Made by a program: the position numbers and the translations under genes. The notes beneath the pieces are model-generated. The model made no database searches and was not told where the DNA came from. It saw only the letters and a program-made list of their open reading frames with translations. 60,461 nt of DNA from positions 1 through 60,461 of the forward strand of contig CAKPYB010000019.1 of the NCBI GenBank assembly GCA_934202525.1, in the 5' to 3' direction. The DNA is from an uncultured Prevotella sp. GTDB taxonomy: Bacteria; Bacteroidota; Bacteroidia; Bacteroidales; Bacteroidaceae. This document shows positions 17,053 to 25,751 of this stretch, one piece after another; position 1 is the stretch's first letter; each line of letters starts with the position of its first letter.

Positions 17053-17975
17053 AGACTTATTGGAATATAGACAAGAATCTGACTGTACTCAATGAGTGGC
17101 AGCCAAACTGCTGGATACAAGTAACATGTCCAACTGATGAAGACCAGCGCTTGCTGGAAGAAGAATTCAAGATCCCTGATTATTTCCTCTCGGATATCAG
17201 CGATACCGATGAGCGTGCCCGCTATGAATATGACGATGGCTGGATGCTCATCATCCTCCGTATCCCTTATGTCAAGGAAATACGCAGCCGTACCCCATAC
17301 ACCACCGTGCCTCTGGGTATCATCCATAAGCGCGATGTTACCATCACCGTATGCTATTATGAAACCAATATGATGATTGATTTCGTAAGCTACCAGCAGA
17401 AGCGCAGCGAGGGGTTCACCGACTATGTAGACATGACCTTCCGCCTCTTCCTTTCATCTGCGGTATGGTATCTGAAGCGATTGAAACAGATCAATTCGCT
17501 CATAGAAAAGGCAAAACGAAACCTTGATCATGGTGTGAACAATGAGAGCCTGATTGGCCTGAGCCGCCTGCAGGACTCCCTTACCTACTTCATCACCTCT
17601 ATCCGAGGCAACGAGAACCTCCTGTCTAAACTGAAGTTCAAGCTGCAGGTGGATGAACTTGATGCCGACCTCATCGAAGACGTAAACATCGAGATGACAC
17701 AGGCACGCGAAACAACAAGCATCTACTCGGATATTCTGGAGTCGACAATGGATACCTATTCGAGTATCATCAACAACAACATGAATACCACGATGCGTAC
17801 TTTGACCAGTATCAGTATCGTCATGATGTTGCCTACGCTGATTTCCTCATTGTTCGGTATGAACTTAATCAACGGTATGGAAGACAGCCATTACGGATTT
17901 GCCATTGCCTTGGTTATCTCCGTGCTCGTTTCCGCACTTTCATGGGGCTTCTTAAGATACAAGCGCCTACTCTAA
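17049..17975 (+). CDS. corA: CorA-family divalent cation transporter
   Basis: A 308-residue protein with a large cytoplasmic N-terminal domain and two C-terminal membrane helices. The pore motif GMN is at 270-272 (SSLFGMNLING), and a basic C-terminal tail (RYKRLL) follows. CorA pentamers carry Mg2+ and sometimes Co2+ or Ni2+ inward. The start MKTYWNIDKNLT matches the usual Bacteroidota CorA N-terminus, so this ATG is secure. The unusual leader upstream suggests control at translation. A strong terminator follows. Confidence 0.96.
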   Translation: MKTYWNIDKNLTVLNEWQPNCWIQVTCPTDEDQRLLEEEFKIPDYFLSDISDTDERARYEYDDGWMLIILRIPYVKEIRSRTPYTTVPLGIIHKRDVTITVCYYETNMMIDFVSYQQKRSEGFTDYVDMTFRLFLSSAVWYLKRLKQINSLIEKAKRNLDHGVNNESLIGLSRLQDSLTYFITSIRGNENLLSKLKFKLQVDELDADLIEDVNIEMTQARETTSIYSDILESTMDTYSSIINNNMNTTMRTLTSISIVMMLPTLISSLFGMNLINGMEDSHYGFAIALVISVLVSALSWGFLRYKRLL

Positions 17976-18068
17976 GAGAGTATGAACCCAATAAGCGTTG
18001 TGTTCTCAAAAAGAGCACATAAAACGATGATTAGCAAGAAAAAAGCAATTATAAATACAAAAAAAATT

Positions 18069-18112
18069 AAAAAATCGAATATCATGCCGTGATATTCGAT
18101 TTTTTTTTTTAA
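18069..18112 (+). terminator. Intrinsic terminator after corA
   Basis: ATCGAATATCA, loop TGCCG, TGATATTCGAT, then a run of ten or more T. The A-run before the stem pairs with the T-run, so it may act in both directions. Confidence 0.9.
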
Positions 18113-18133
18113 GTTTGCAACTTATTAATAATA

Positions 18134-18141
18134 TAATTTTG
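18134..18141 (+). promoter_or_regulatory. Possible promoter -7 box of the DUF349 gene (TAATTTTG)
   Basis: TAATTTTG lies about 70 nt before the ATG at 18211. The match is to TAnnTTTG. Confidence 0.4.
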
Positions 18142-18210
18142 TATGGGGCCGAATTGCGGATAAGCGACTACCGGCCCAAGAAACTCGAATCATAAACTAA
18201 ACAAAGTGAC

Positions 18211-19980
18211 ATGATGGACTCTCAAGAAAAAGCTCTGTTGCAGCAGAGCACCCTGGAAGACCCTGCCAAGAAGGCTTATGCCACCAAGCAGGAAGTGCTC
18301 GAAAGAGTAAAGGAAATCGCTCATAGCAGCGAAAATCCAAACAAGGAGGAACTCGACCTACTCAAGACTACTTTCTACAAGATTCATCTCGCAGAAAGAG
18401 ACGCACAGATGAAAGAGTATCTCGCAAAAGGCGGTGACCCAGAGAAGTATATCCTTCTACCTGATGACACCGAAGAAGCCTTCAAGGCTGAGATGCAACT
18501 CATCAAGGAGAAAAGAGCCAAGATCTTCCTGGCACAAGAAGAAGAAAAACAAGATAATCTCCGCAAAAAAGAGGAAATTATCGAAAAGATAAAGGCCATG
18601 ACCACCTCACCGGAGGAGGCTAACAAATCATATCAGGACTTCAAGGCTTTGCAGCAGGAATGGAAAGAAATCAAGAACATCCCTGCAGACAAGGCAAGCG
18701 AGGTATGGAAGAACTATCAGCTCTACGTAGAGCAGTTCTACGACATGCTCAAGCTGAACAGCGAAGCCCGCGAATATGACTTCAAGAAGAATCTTGAAGC
18801 CAAGACCAAGCTCTGCGAGGCTGCAGAGAAACTCAATGAGGAAGAGGATGTTATTTCTGCCTTCCACCAGCTTCAGGACCTCCACCAGCAATATCGTGAG
18901 ATTGGTCCTGTTGCCAAGGAGTTGAGAGAACAGATTTGGGAGCGTTTCAAGGCTGCCAGCACTGTTATCAACAAGAAGCACCAGCAGCACTTCGAAGACC
19001 TGCGTGCCAAGGAAGAGGAAAACCTCGCCAAAAAAACTGCCCTCTGCGAAAAGGTAGAGGCTGCCAACCAAGGAGAATACAAGACTGCCAAGGATTGGGA
19101 AAAGGTTACCCAGGAAATCATAGAGATTCAGAAAGAGTGGCGCACTATCGGTTTTGCCCCTCAGAAAATGAACGTCAAGATTTTTGAGCGTTTCCGCATC
19201 GCCAACGATGAATTCTTCAACAAGAAGGCAGAATTCTTCAAAGGATTGAAAGATACCTACTCTGCCAATCTCGAAAAGAAACAGCAACTCGTAAACAAGG
19301 CAAAGGAACTGGCTGACAGTACAGACTGGAAGAAGACTGGCGACAAGTTCATCGCTCTTCAGAAAGAATGGAAGAAGGTGGGTACCGTACCTCATAAACA
19401 AGGCGAATTGCTTTGGAAGGAATTTCTGGATACCTGCAACAAGTTCTTCGAAGCCCGCAACAAGCAGAATGCCGGTTCACGCAGCGAGGAACATGCCAAT
19501 CTGGACAAGAAGCGCAACATTATTGCCCAGCTCAAGGAACTTGTAGTTGCAGAGATTTCAGACAACGATTTCCAAAAGAAGCTCAAAGATCTTGCCAAGC
19601 AATATAGTGCAATCGGACACGTTCCTTTCAAAGAGAAAGACAAGGTCTATAAAGAGTATCATGAGGCTATCGATGCAGCCTATGAGAAACTTCACGCCAC
19701 CAATGCTAAGCGCCACTTTGACAACTTCAAGAACAACTTGAAGAATGTTGCCAAGGAAGGCGGCAATGCACTCGGCAATGAGCGTGGCAAACTCTTGCGC
19801 CGCTACGACCAGTTGCGCAGCGAGATTACTACCTACGAGAACAACCTCGGTTTCTTCAATACGGCCAGCAAGAAGGGCAACAGCCTGGTAGAAGAAATGA
19901 ACCGTAAGATTGAGAAACTCAAGGCTGACCTCGAAATGGTAAAGCAGAAAATCAAGGCTATTGATGCCGAGAAGAAATAA
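18211..19980 (+). CDS. DUF349 domain-containing protein
   Basis: A 589-residue, highly charged, mostly alpha-helical protein. Several DUF349 repeats are visible through recurring W-K-x-I-G/V patterns, for example LQQEWKEIKNIP, EWRTIGFAP, LQKEWKKVGTVP and AIGHVPFKEKDKVY. The C-terminal part is a coiled coil (NSLVEEMNRKIEKLKADLE). There is no signal peptide. The molecular role of the family in Bacteroidota is not established; it is conserved and probably soluble and multimeric. The second ATG codon could also be the start. Confidence 0.9.
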   Translation: MMDSQEKALLQQSTLEDPAKKAYATKQEVLERVKEIAHSSENPNKEELDLLKTTFYKIHLAERDAQMKEYLAKGGDPEKYILLPDDTEEAFKAEMQLIKEKRAKIFLAQEEEKQDNLRKKEEIIEKIKAMTTSPEEANKSYQDFKALQQEWKEIKNIPADKASEVWKNYQLYVEQFYDMLKLNSEAREYDFKKNLEAKTKLCEAAEKLNEEEDVISAFHQLQDLHQQYREIGPVAKELREQIWERFKAASTVINKKHQQHFEDLRAKEEENLAKKTALCEKVEAANQGEYKTAKDWEKVTQEIIEIQKEWRTIGFAPQKMNVKIFERFRIANDEFFNKKAEFFKGLKDTYSANLEKKQQLVNKAKELADSTDWKKTGDKFIALQKEWKKVGTVPHKQGELLWKEFLDTCNKFFEARNKQNAGSRSEEHANLDKKRNIIAQLKELVVAEISDNDFQKKLKDLAKQYSAIGHVPFKEKDKVYKEYHEAIDAAYEKLHATNAKRHFDNFKNNLKNVAKEGGNALGNERGKLLRRYDQLRSEITTYENNLGFFNTASKKGNSLVEEMNRKIEKLKADLEMVKQKIKAIDAEKK

Positions 19981-19984
19981 ACAC

Positions 19985-20018
19985 AATAAACCCCAGGGCG
20001 AAAGCCCTGGGGTTTATT
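19985..20018. terminator. Perfect 15-bp hairpin after the DUF349 gene
   Basis: AATAAACCCCAGGGC, loop GAAA, GCCCTGGGGTTTATT. A stable GNRA-capped stem directly after the stop codon, with only a short T-rich end; probably a terminator. Confidence 0.75.
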
Positions 20019-20054
20019 GCTATGAATACTCCATAAAACAGAATTCCTATAAAC

Positions 20055-20085
20055 AAAAAAAAACACCTTTCATTACTGAAAGATG
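20055..20085 (-). terminator. Terminator of the tRNA-Gln transcript
   Basis: On the minus strand CATCTTTCA, loop GTAA, TGAAAGGTG, then nine T. It lies just after the second tRNA-Gln gene. Confidence 0.85.
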
Positions 20086-20099
20086 CCTTACCGTATGAG

Positions 20100-20170
20100 T
20101 TGGGATACCCGGACTCGAACCAGGAATGACAGGACCAGAATCTGTAGTGTTACCATTACACCATATCCCA
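20100..20170 (-). tRNA. tRNA-Gln (anticodon CUG), distal copy
   Basis: A 71-nt cloverleaf: acceptor TGGGATA with TATCCCA and discriminator A; D-stem GTGT with ACAC; anticodon loop TTCTGGT (anticodon CTG); T-arm CCTGG-TTCGAGT-CCGGG. The anticodon stem ACAGA/CCTGT has an A-C mismatch next to the loop. The 3' CCA is not encoded. It is identical in its body to the copy at 20196-20266. Confidence 0.92.
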
Positions 20171-20195
20171 AACTTAAAATAGAACTTTTTGATTG

Positions 20196-20266
20196 TTGGG
20201 ATACCCGGACTCGAACCAGGAATGACAGGACCAGAATCTGTAGTGTTACCATTACACCATATCCCA
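20196..20266 (-). tRNA. tRNA-Gln (anticodon CUG), proximal copy
   Basis: Identical in body to the copy at 20100-20170, including the A-C mismatch at the base of the anticodon loop. The two genes are separated by 25 bp and share one promoter (minus TACCTTTG at 20306-20313) and one terminator. Confidence 0.92.
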
Positions 20267-20305
20267 ATATCAGCAAAAGAGATGTTCATTTCTCAATTGC
20301 GAGTG

Positions 20306-20313
20306 CAAAGGTA
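20306..20313 (-). promoter_or_regulatory. Promoter -7 box of the tRNA-Gln pair (TACCTTTG)
   Basis: Minus-strand TACCTTTG, 40 nt before the 5' end of the first tRNA. Confidence 0.6.
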
Positions 20314-20427
20314 CTAGTTTTTTTTGAACCTACAAAATTTTTCGGCACTTTTTTCTAAAAAAAGCGCAATTTCTTTAATTTTCCACATTTTTTTTGCCTT
20401 TTAAGTCGATTTTCCATTATAATAATG

Positions 20428-20435
20428 TATCTTTG
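20428..20435 (+). promoter_or_regulatory. Promoter -7 box of rsfS-ftsH-cdsA (TATCTTTG)
   Basis: TATCTTTG followed by CAG, about 43 nt before the rsfS ATG. Confidence 0.65.
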
Positions 20436-20478
20436 CAGAAAAATAGAGAATATAAATTAAGTAAGAAAGAAAAGATAA

Positions 20479-20838
20479 ATGAACACAGTTAAACAACTCG
20501 TAGAGACTATTAAAGAAGGTATACAAGAAAAGAAAGGTCAAGACATTGTTATCGCCGACCTGACAGAAATCGATGGAAGCATTGCCAAGTACTTCATCAT
20601 CTGCCAGGGAGGAAGCCCTACTCAGGTTGAAGCTATCGCAGGTTCTGTGGGAGACATCGTGCGCAAGAATCTGAAAGAAAAACCTGTAAATGTAGCAGGT
20701 CTCGGCAACGACCAGTGGGTGGCAATGGACTTTGTCGACGTACTAGTACACATTTTTCTTCCGGAAGTACGTGCTTATTACGACCTCGAACATTTATGGG
20801 AGGATGCAAAGCTTACCCATATACCTGATCTCGACTAG
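20479..20838 (+). CDS. rsfS: Ribosome silencing factor RsfS (Iojap family)
   Basis: A 119-residue protein of standard length. Conserved features are the IADLTEIDGSIAKYFIICQG segment near 24-43, and the C-terminal WVAMDFVDVLVHIF and YYDLEHLWEDA. RsfS binds uL14 on the 50S subunit and blocks subunit joining under nutrient limitation. It is the first gene of the rsfS-ftsH-cdsA cluster, which is common in Bacteroidales. Confidence 0.96.
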   Translation: MNTVKQLVETIKEGIQEKKGQDIVIADLTEIDGSIAKYFIICQGGSPTQVEAIAGSVGDIVRKNLKEKPVNVAGLGNDQWVAMDFVDVLVHIFLPEVRAYYDLEHLWEDAKLTHIPDLD

Positions 20839-20908
20839 TCAGTCTCTCCCATCCTACATGATGGATCAGACATTGTTTTTCGACTAAAAGTTATACATAT
20901 AAAATAAA

Positions 20909-22999
20909 ATGGAACAAAGCAATAATATGAAGCCTCGTGGCAATGGCGGACCAAAGATGCCACGATTTAATATGACCTGGCTTTTCACCATCTGCCTCAT
21001 CACCATGATTATCCTCTTCTTTACAGGAGGAGGCGATGCGATTGGAGGCAGCGCTGCCAAGGAAGCCACATACACCCAGTTCAAACAGTATGTCGACAAG
21101 GGTTATGTGCTCAGTGTTGTGGCCAATAAAACAGAAAGCACCCTCAAAATATACATCAACCCGAAATATACGCGCGATGTATACAATATGCCGGCAAAGT
21201 CTGTAGGTCCTAACCCATACGTAAAAGTACAGTTCGGTTCGGTTGACGAAGTGGAACGCTATGCAAACCAGATGTTGAAGGAAAAGAAGATACGTTCCTT
21301 CAGCTACGACAACCAGAAAGATAACGACTTCTTAAGCACGCTCTTCAATCTGGCACCCCTGCTCTTCTTCATATTCTTCATTCTTTGGATGTCTGGAAGA
21401 TTCAGCGGCGGAATGGGCAGCGGCGGAATGGGCGGCGGCATCTTCAGCGTAGGCAAAAGTAAAGCTAAGATGTACGAAAAGGGAAATGCCATCGGCATCA
21501 CCTTTAAGGATGTGGCCGGACAGGAAGGTGCCAAGCAGGAAGTGAAGGAAATTGTAGACTTCCTGAAAAACCCACAAAAATATACCGACTTGGGTGGTAA
21601 GATTCCAAAGGGAGCCCTTCTCGTAGGCCCTCCGGGAACTGGTAAGACCCTCTTGGCTAAGGCTGTTGCCGGCGAGGCCGGCGTACCTTTCTTCTCCATG
21701 AGCGGTTCCGATTTCGTTGAAATGTTCGTAGGTGTAGGTGCCTCACGTGTACGCGACCTGTTCCGCCAGGCTAAAGAGAAATCACCTTGTATCATCTTTA
21801 TCGATGAGATTGATGCTGTAGGTCGTGCTCGAAGCAAGAACCCAGCTATGGGTGGTAATGATGAGCGCGAGAACACCTTGAACGCTCTCCTTACAGAGAT
21901 GGATGGTTTCGGCACCAACAGTGGTGTCATCATCCTTGCAGCTACCAACCGTGTAGACATGCTCGACAGCGCCTTGCTCCGTGCCGGACGTTTCGACCGC
22001 GAAATTCACGTAGATCTCCCTGGTTTGAACGAACGTAAGGCTATCTTCCTGGTTCATCTCAAACCTATCAAGATAGACGAAACAGTAGATGTTGATCTAC
22101 TGGCCCGTCAGACTCCAGGATTCTCGGGTGCAGATATTGCCAACGTTTGTAACGAGGCAGCCCTCATTGCTGCACGCCACGACAAGAAGGCTGTGTGCAA
22201 ACAGGATTTCCTCGATGCAGTAGACCGTATTGTAGGCGGTCTTGAGAAGAAGACTAAGGTGATGACAGCCGACGAGAAGCGTAGCATCGCTCTCCACGAA
22301 GCAGGTCACGCAACCATCTCATGGTTCTGCCAGTATGCCAACCCTCTCATCAAGGTTACCATCGTACCTCGTGGTCAGGCTCTCGGTGCTGCATGGTATC
22401 TGCCTGAAGAGCGCCAGATAACCACCAAGGAACAGATGCTCGACGAGATGTGTTCATTGATGGGTGGACGTGCCGCAGAAGAACTCTTCACCGGTCATAT
22501 TTCTTCAGGCGCCATGAACGACCTGGAGCGTGCCACAAAGAGTGCTTACGGTATGGTAGCTTATCTCGGTATGAGCAAGACGTTGCCAAACATCTGCTTT
22601 TACAACCGGAACGAATATGCATTCCAGCGTCCGTACTCTGAGGCTACAGCTCGCGAGATAGATCAGGAAGTTCTGAAGATTGTCAACGAACAGTATACCC
22701 GTGCCAAGAACATTCTGATGGAGCACAAGGAAGGCCACAATGCTCTAGCAGAGCTTCTGATCAAGAAAGAGGTAATTATGGCAGAAGACGTAGAACATAT
22801 CTTTGGCAAACGCCCTTGGTTGAGCCGTTCGCAGGAAATCATGGAAGACGAACAGCCTAAGATAGACGATGACGCCGTAAAGGAACTTCCAGAAGTTCAG
22901 GCTGCCATTAAGGAGCATGAAGAGAACCAGAAGAAGAATGCTGATTCTGATGAGACTTCCAAGAAGGATGAAGGTTCGGAAGGAAACAAGAACGAATAA
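20909..22999 (+). CDS. ftsH: ATP-dependent zinc metalloprotease FtsH
   Basis: A 696-residue membrane AAA+ protease. Two N-terminal membrane helices (about 22-40 and 148-162) flank a periplasmic domain. A Gly/Met-rich linker (about 164-182) follows. The AAA domain has Walker A GPPGTGKT (240-247) and Walker B FIDEID. The protease domain has the zinc motif HEAGH (about 464-468). The C-terminal tail is acidic and Lys/Glu-rich. FtsH degrades misfolded membrane proteins and some soluble regulators. It is separated by 70 nt from rsfS and by 11 nt from cdsA. Confidence 0.98.
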   Translation: MEQSNNMKPRGNGGPKMPRFNMTWLFTICLITMIILFFTGGGDAIGGSAAKEATYTQFKQYVDKGYVLSVVANKTESTLKIYINPKYTRDVYNMPAKSVGPNPYVKVQFGSVDEVERYANQMLKEKKIRSFSYDNQKDNDFLSTLFNLAPLLFFIFFILWMSGRFSGGMGSGGMGGGIFSVGKSKAKMYEKGNAIGITFKDVAGQEGAKQEVKEIVDFLKNPQKYTDLGGKIPKGALLVGPPGTGKTLLAKAVAGEAGVPFFSMSGSDFVEMFVGVGASRVRDLFRQAKEKSPCIIFIDEIDAVGRARSKNPAMGGNDERENTLNALLTEMDGFGTNSGVIILAATNRVDMLDSALLRAGRFDREIHVDLPGLNERKAIFLVHLKPIKIDETVDVDLLARQTPGFSGADIANVCNEAALIAARHDKKAVCKQDFLDAVDRIVGGLEKKTKVMTADEKRSIALHEAGHATISWFCQYANPLIKVTIVPRGQALGAAWYLPEERQITTKEQMLDEMCSLMGGRAAEELFTGHISSGAMNDLERATKSAYGMVAYLGMSKTLPNICFYNRNEYAFQRPYSEATAREIDQEVLKIVNEQYTRAKNILMEHKEGHNALAELLIKKEVIMAEDVEHIFGKRPWLSRSQEIMEDEQPKIDDDAVKELPEVQAAIKEHEENQKKNADSDETSKKDEGSEGNKNE

Positions 23000-23010
23000 A
23001 ACAAACCGAT

Positions 23011-23877
23011 ATGACTGACAAACAGAAGAATCTAGTGATAAGATCCATCACAGGCGTATTTTTCGTGGTGTGCATGGTATCTTGCTTTCTCAATCCCAGG
23101 GCAATGGTTATCCTGTTCGCCCTCATTACAGGATTGAGCATCTGGGAGTATTGCGGATTAGTTAACCAGAAGGAGAATGTTACGGTAAACCGTTTCATCA
23201 GCACCGTGGCGGGTGTTTACTTCTTCCTTGCCGTGGCTGGTTTCCGCATGGGCATTGTGGGCAATTTCGTGGTTTTCGTACCTTATCTGCTCACCATCCT
23301 CTATCTTTTCATCAGCGAGCTGTATACAGGCAACAAGGATGCCATCAACGATTGGGCTTACACTATGCTCTCTCAGTTGTACATTGCCTTGCCTTTCTCG
23401 ATGATCAATGTATTGAGTTTCGAGACATCAGCTTTCGATGGCCAGATACATTACGACATGCTGTTGCCTTTGAGCATTTTCATTTTCCTCTGGACCAATG
23501 ATACCGGTGCCTATTGCAGCGGTTCGCTTTTCGGCAAGCATAAGCTCTTTCCTCGCATCAGTCCAGCCAAGAGTTGGGAAGGCAGCATAGGCGGAGGCAT
23601 ATTCGTACTGATAGCAGCAGGCATTATCGGCTATATTGCTAACGATGGCGAAGCCCACCGTCTCAGCATTCTCGGTTGGGAAGGTTTAGGTCTGGTTGTG
23701 GTATTCTTCGGCACATGGGGCGATCTGGTAGAAAGCCTCTTCAAACGTACCCTCGGAGTTAAGGATAGCGGCAACATCCTGCCAGGACATGGAGGCATGC
23801 TCGACCGCTTCGACTCTTCGCTCATGGCGATACCGGCAGCAGTAATCTACCTATACACCATCCAGTTGTTTGGATAA
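23011..23877 (+). CDS. cdsA: Phosphatidate cytidylyltransferase
   Basis: A 288-residue polytopic membrane enzyme. The CTP-transferase signature lies near the C-terminus: FGTWGDLVESLFKR, then KDSGNILPGHGGMLDRFDS. It converts phosphatidic acid and CTP to CDP-diacylglycerol, the precursor of phospholipids. The 11-nt gap after ftsH indicates one transcript. Two hairpins follow the stop codon. Confidence 0.96.
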   Translation: MTDKQKNLVIRSITGVFFVVCMVSCFLNPRAMVILFALITGLSIWEYCGLVNQKENVTVNRFISTVAGVYFFLAVAGFRMGIVGNFVVFVPYLLTILYLFISELYTGNKDAINDWAYTMLSQLYIALPFSMINVLSFETSAFDGQIHYDMLLPLSIFIFLWTNDTGAYCSGSLFGKHKLFPRISPAKSWEGSIGGGIFVLIAAGIIGYIANDGEAHRLSILGWEGLGLVVVFFGTWGDLVESLFKRTLGVKDSGNILPGHGGMLDRFDSSLMAIPAAVIYLYTIQLFG

Positions 23878-23897
23878 TACATCTTTTATGAGATAAA

Positions 23898-23968
23898 GGC
23901 CAAACCTTAGTTTGGCCAAGCACAAAGAAAGGCAGGGATTCTTCAAAGAACCCCTGCCTTTCTTTTTT
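23898..23968 (+). terminator. Double hairpin terminator after cdsA
   Basis: The first hairpin is GGCCAAAC/GTTTGGCC (23898-23917). The second has the 14-bp stem AAAGAAAGGCAGGG/CCCTGCCTTTCTTT (23924-23965), ending in a T-run. The second is the likely terminator and may also serve the minus-strand lpxB transcript. Confidence 0.85.
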
Positions 23969-23973
23969 TCATA

Positions 23974-24287
23974 TCACCATAAAAAACACAAGTAGCTTCG
24001 TTGGCTCACGCAAGTACTTGCCTCCAGTTTATCACGCAGATAATCTTTATGGGTGGCTGCATAGAAATGAAGGGTATACATCACATTCTCCACACCCTCG
24101 ATAGGGCTCTTTGCCACGATATCAATATCCTGGTCCCAATGCGGACAGCCCATCAGGATGATATTATCCGGATCATACTTTCTGATTTCCGTGATGATGG
24201 TTTTAGCGTATACCTTCAAATCTGCCTTAGTCAGCAGTTCTGCAGCGGATTGATATCCGCCACAGAACTGAAAGAGATTGCTTTTTA
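23974..24287 (-). pseudogene. Remnant of a glycoside hydrolase family 5 (cellulase-like) gene
   Basis: The reading frame after lpxB encodes a piece that looks like the middle of a GH5 endoglucanase: YAKTIITEIRKYDPDNIIL, then GCPHWDQDIDIV and NVMYTLHFYAATHKDYLRDK. The last segment matches the GH5 strand with the conserved Tyr/His-x-Tyr-Ala pattern. There is no signal peptide, no N-terminal catalytic-acid region, no ATG start and no C-terminal nucleophile region. It ends in unrelated residues. It is best read as a decayed fragment left behind the surE-lpxB pair. Confidence 0.75.
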
Positions 24288-25751
24288 TCAAAACATTTCA
24301 CCTTTTTCCTGTTCTTCTTCAAAGCGTTCACCCTTCTGGGCTTCCTGCGCCTCATACTGTGCCTGGGCTGCACGCTGCTGAGCCTCGCGTGCCTTAGCCT
24401 CAGCAGCCAGTCTGGCTTTTTCTGCCCTTATTCTTGCCAGTTCAGCCTCTTCTTCTGCCCGTTTCTGCGCCGCCAAAGCTTCCTCTTCGGCACGTTTCTT
24501 AGCAGCCTCGGCTTCAGCTATCGCCTTCTGTCGCGCACGTTCTGCAGCCTCAGCTGCAGCTTTGGCTTCAGCTTCAGCACGCTCACGAGCCATACGGAGA
24601 AGCATTTCCCTACGCTTAACCAGAAGATCAAACATGATGTCCGCAGCCTCATCCGGCGCAACCTTATCGCCTAACAGAGTTCGAACTTCCTGATATTCTG
24701 CCAACATCTTATCCCTGCCAGGTTCTCCCGGAAGAATCTGATAAAGTTCGTTGGCAATACCATCAACCGAAAAGCGGTCGGCAAGCATCTCCGGCACAAT
24801 CTCCTTATTGGCGATAAGATTCACCAGCGAGATAAACTTCACTTTGATGATATGCTTGAAACCGAAACGGATGAGATGAGGTACAGGCGTTTCATAACAT
24901 ACCACCTGAGGCACATCAAAAAGAGCCGTCTCTAAAGTTGCAGTACCACTGGTAACAAGAGCTGCCGTAGCATGCGACAAGAGCGGATAAGTCTTGTTAC
25001 GCACCAGTTTGACAGGTGTACCTTTGATAAACTTCTCATAGTAAGCATCGTCTATCGAAGGAGCACCGGCAAGCACCATCTGATAATCTTCAAAACGCTC
25101 AGCCACCTCTATCATCGCTGGCAGATTGTCTTTGATTTCCTGCAGGCGGCTTCCTGCCAGCAAAGCGATAACAGGGCGATAAGTGTCAAGATTATTCTCC
25201 TGACAGAATTCCGTAAAACTCTGATGATATCCCGACCTGAACTCCCCTACTTCCTGAGCCGTAGGATTACCTACATAGTGAATAGGATAACGGTGCTTCT
25301 TTTCGAAGAACGGCACCTCGAATGGCAAGATTGAGAAGAGTTCAGCGATATCACGTTTAATGCTGCGGATCCGCCACTCCTTCCATGCCCATATCTTAGG
25401 AGAAATGTAATAATAGGCAGGGATATTGGTGTTCTTTTTCAAGAACTTAGCTATCTTGAGATTAAATCCCGGATAATCTACCAGTATCACTACATCCGGC
25501 TTCCATTTCACAATATCTTCCTTGCATCTCTTCAGGTTCGAAAAGATGGTACCCAAATGTAGCAGAACAGGCACAAAACCCATATAAGCCAACTCCTTAA
25601 AATGCTTGACGCGAGTGCCACCTTCAGCAGCCATCAAATCACCGCCGAAGAAACGGAATTCAGCAAACTCGTCTATTTTTTTCAACGAGCGCATCAATCT
25701 GCTGGCATGCAAATCTCCACTAGCCTCGCCTACTATCAGGTAATACTTCAT
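24288..25751 (-). CDS. lpxB: Lipid-A-disaccharide synthase with an Ala/Glu-rich C-terminal extension
   Basis: A 487-residue protein. Residues 1 to about 375 are a normal GT19 LpxB, from YYLIVGEASGDLHASRLM through LLAGSR, SGTATLETALFDVPQVVCY and the C-terminal helix. LpxB joins UDP-2,3-diacylglucosamine and lipid X to make the lipid A disaccharide. From about 385 a highly charged helix of about 100 residues follows, rich in Ala, Glu, Arg and Lys (repeats like EAEAAKKRAEEE), as in TolA-type coiled coils. Most LpxB proteins lack it. Its start overlaps the surE stop by 4 nt. Confidence 0.95.
   Translation of the reverse strand: MKYYLIVGEASGDLHASRLMRSLKKIDEFAEFRFFGGDLMAAEGGTRVKHFKELAYMGFVPVLLHLGTIFSNLKRCKEDIVKWKPDVVILVDYPGFNLKIAKFLKKNTNIPAYYYISPKIWAWKEWRIRSIKRDIAELFSILPFEVPFFEKKHRYPIHYVGNPTAQEVGEFRSGYHQSFTEFCQENNLDTYRPVIALLAGSRLQEIKDNLPAMIEVAERFEDYQMVLAGAPSIDDAYYEKFIKGTPVKLVRNKTYPLLSHATAALVTSGTATLETALFDVPQVVCYETPVPHLIRFGFKHIIKVKFISLVNLIANKEIVPEMLADRFSVDGIANELYQILPGEPGRDKMLAEYQEVRTLLGDKVAPDEAADIMFDLLVKRREMLLRMARERAEAEAKAAAEAAERARQKAIAEAEAAKKRAEEEALAAQKRAEEEAELARIRAEKARLAAEAKAREAQQRAAQAQYEAQEAQKGERFEEEQEKGEMF

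Noticed and set aside
18628..19401. 257-codon open frame opposite the DUF349 gene
   Set aside because: Antisense shadow rich in Leu/Phe/Val arising from Lys/Glu codons of the DUF349 gene.
20101..20266. Generic direct repeat of about 70 bp
   Set aside because: Both copies fold as tRNA-Gln; the repeat is a gene pair.
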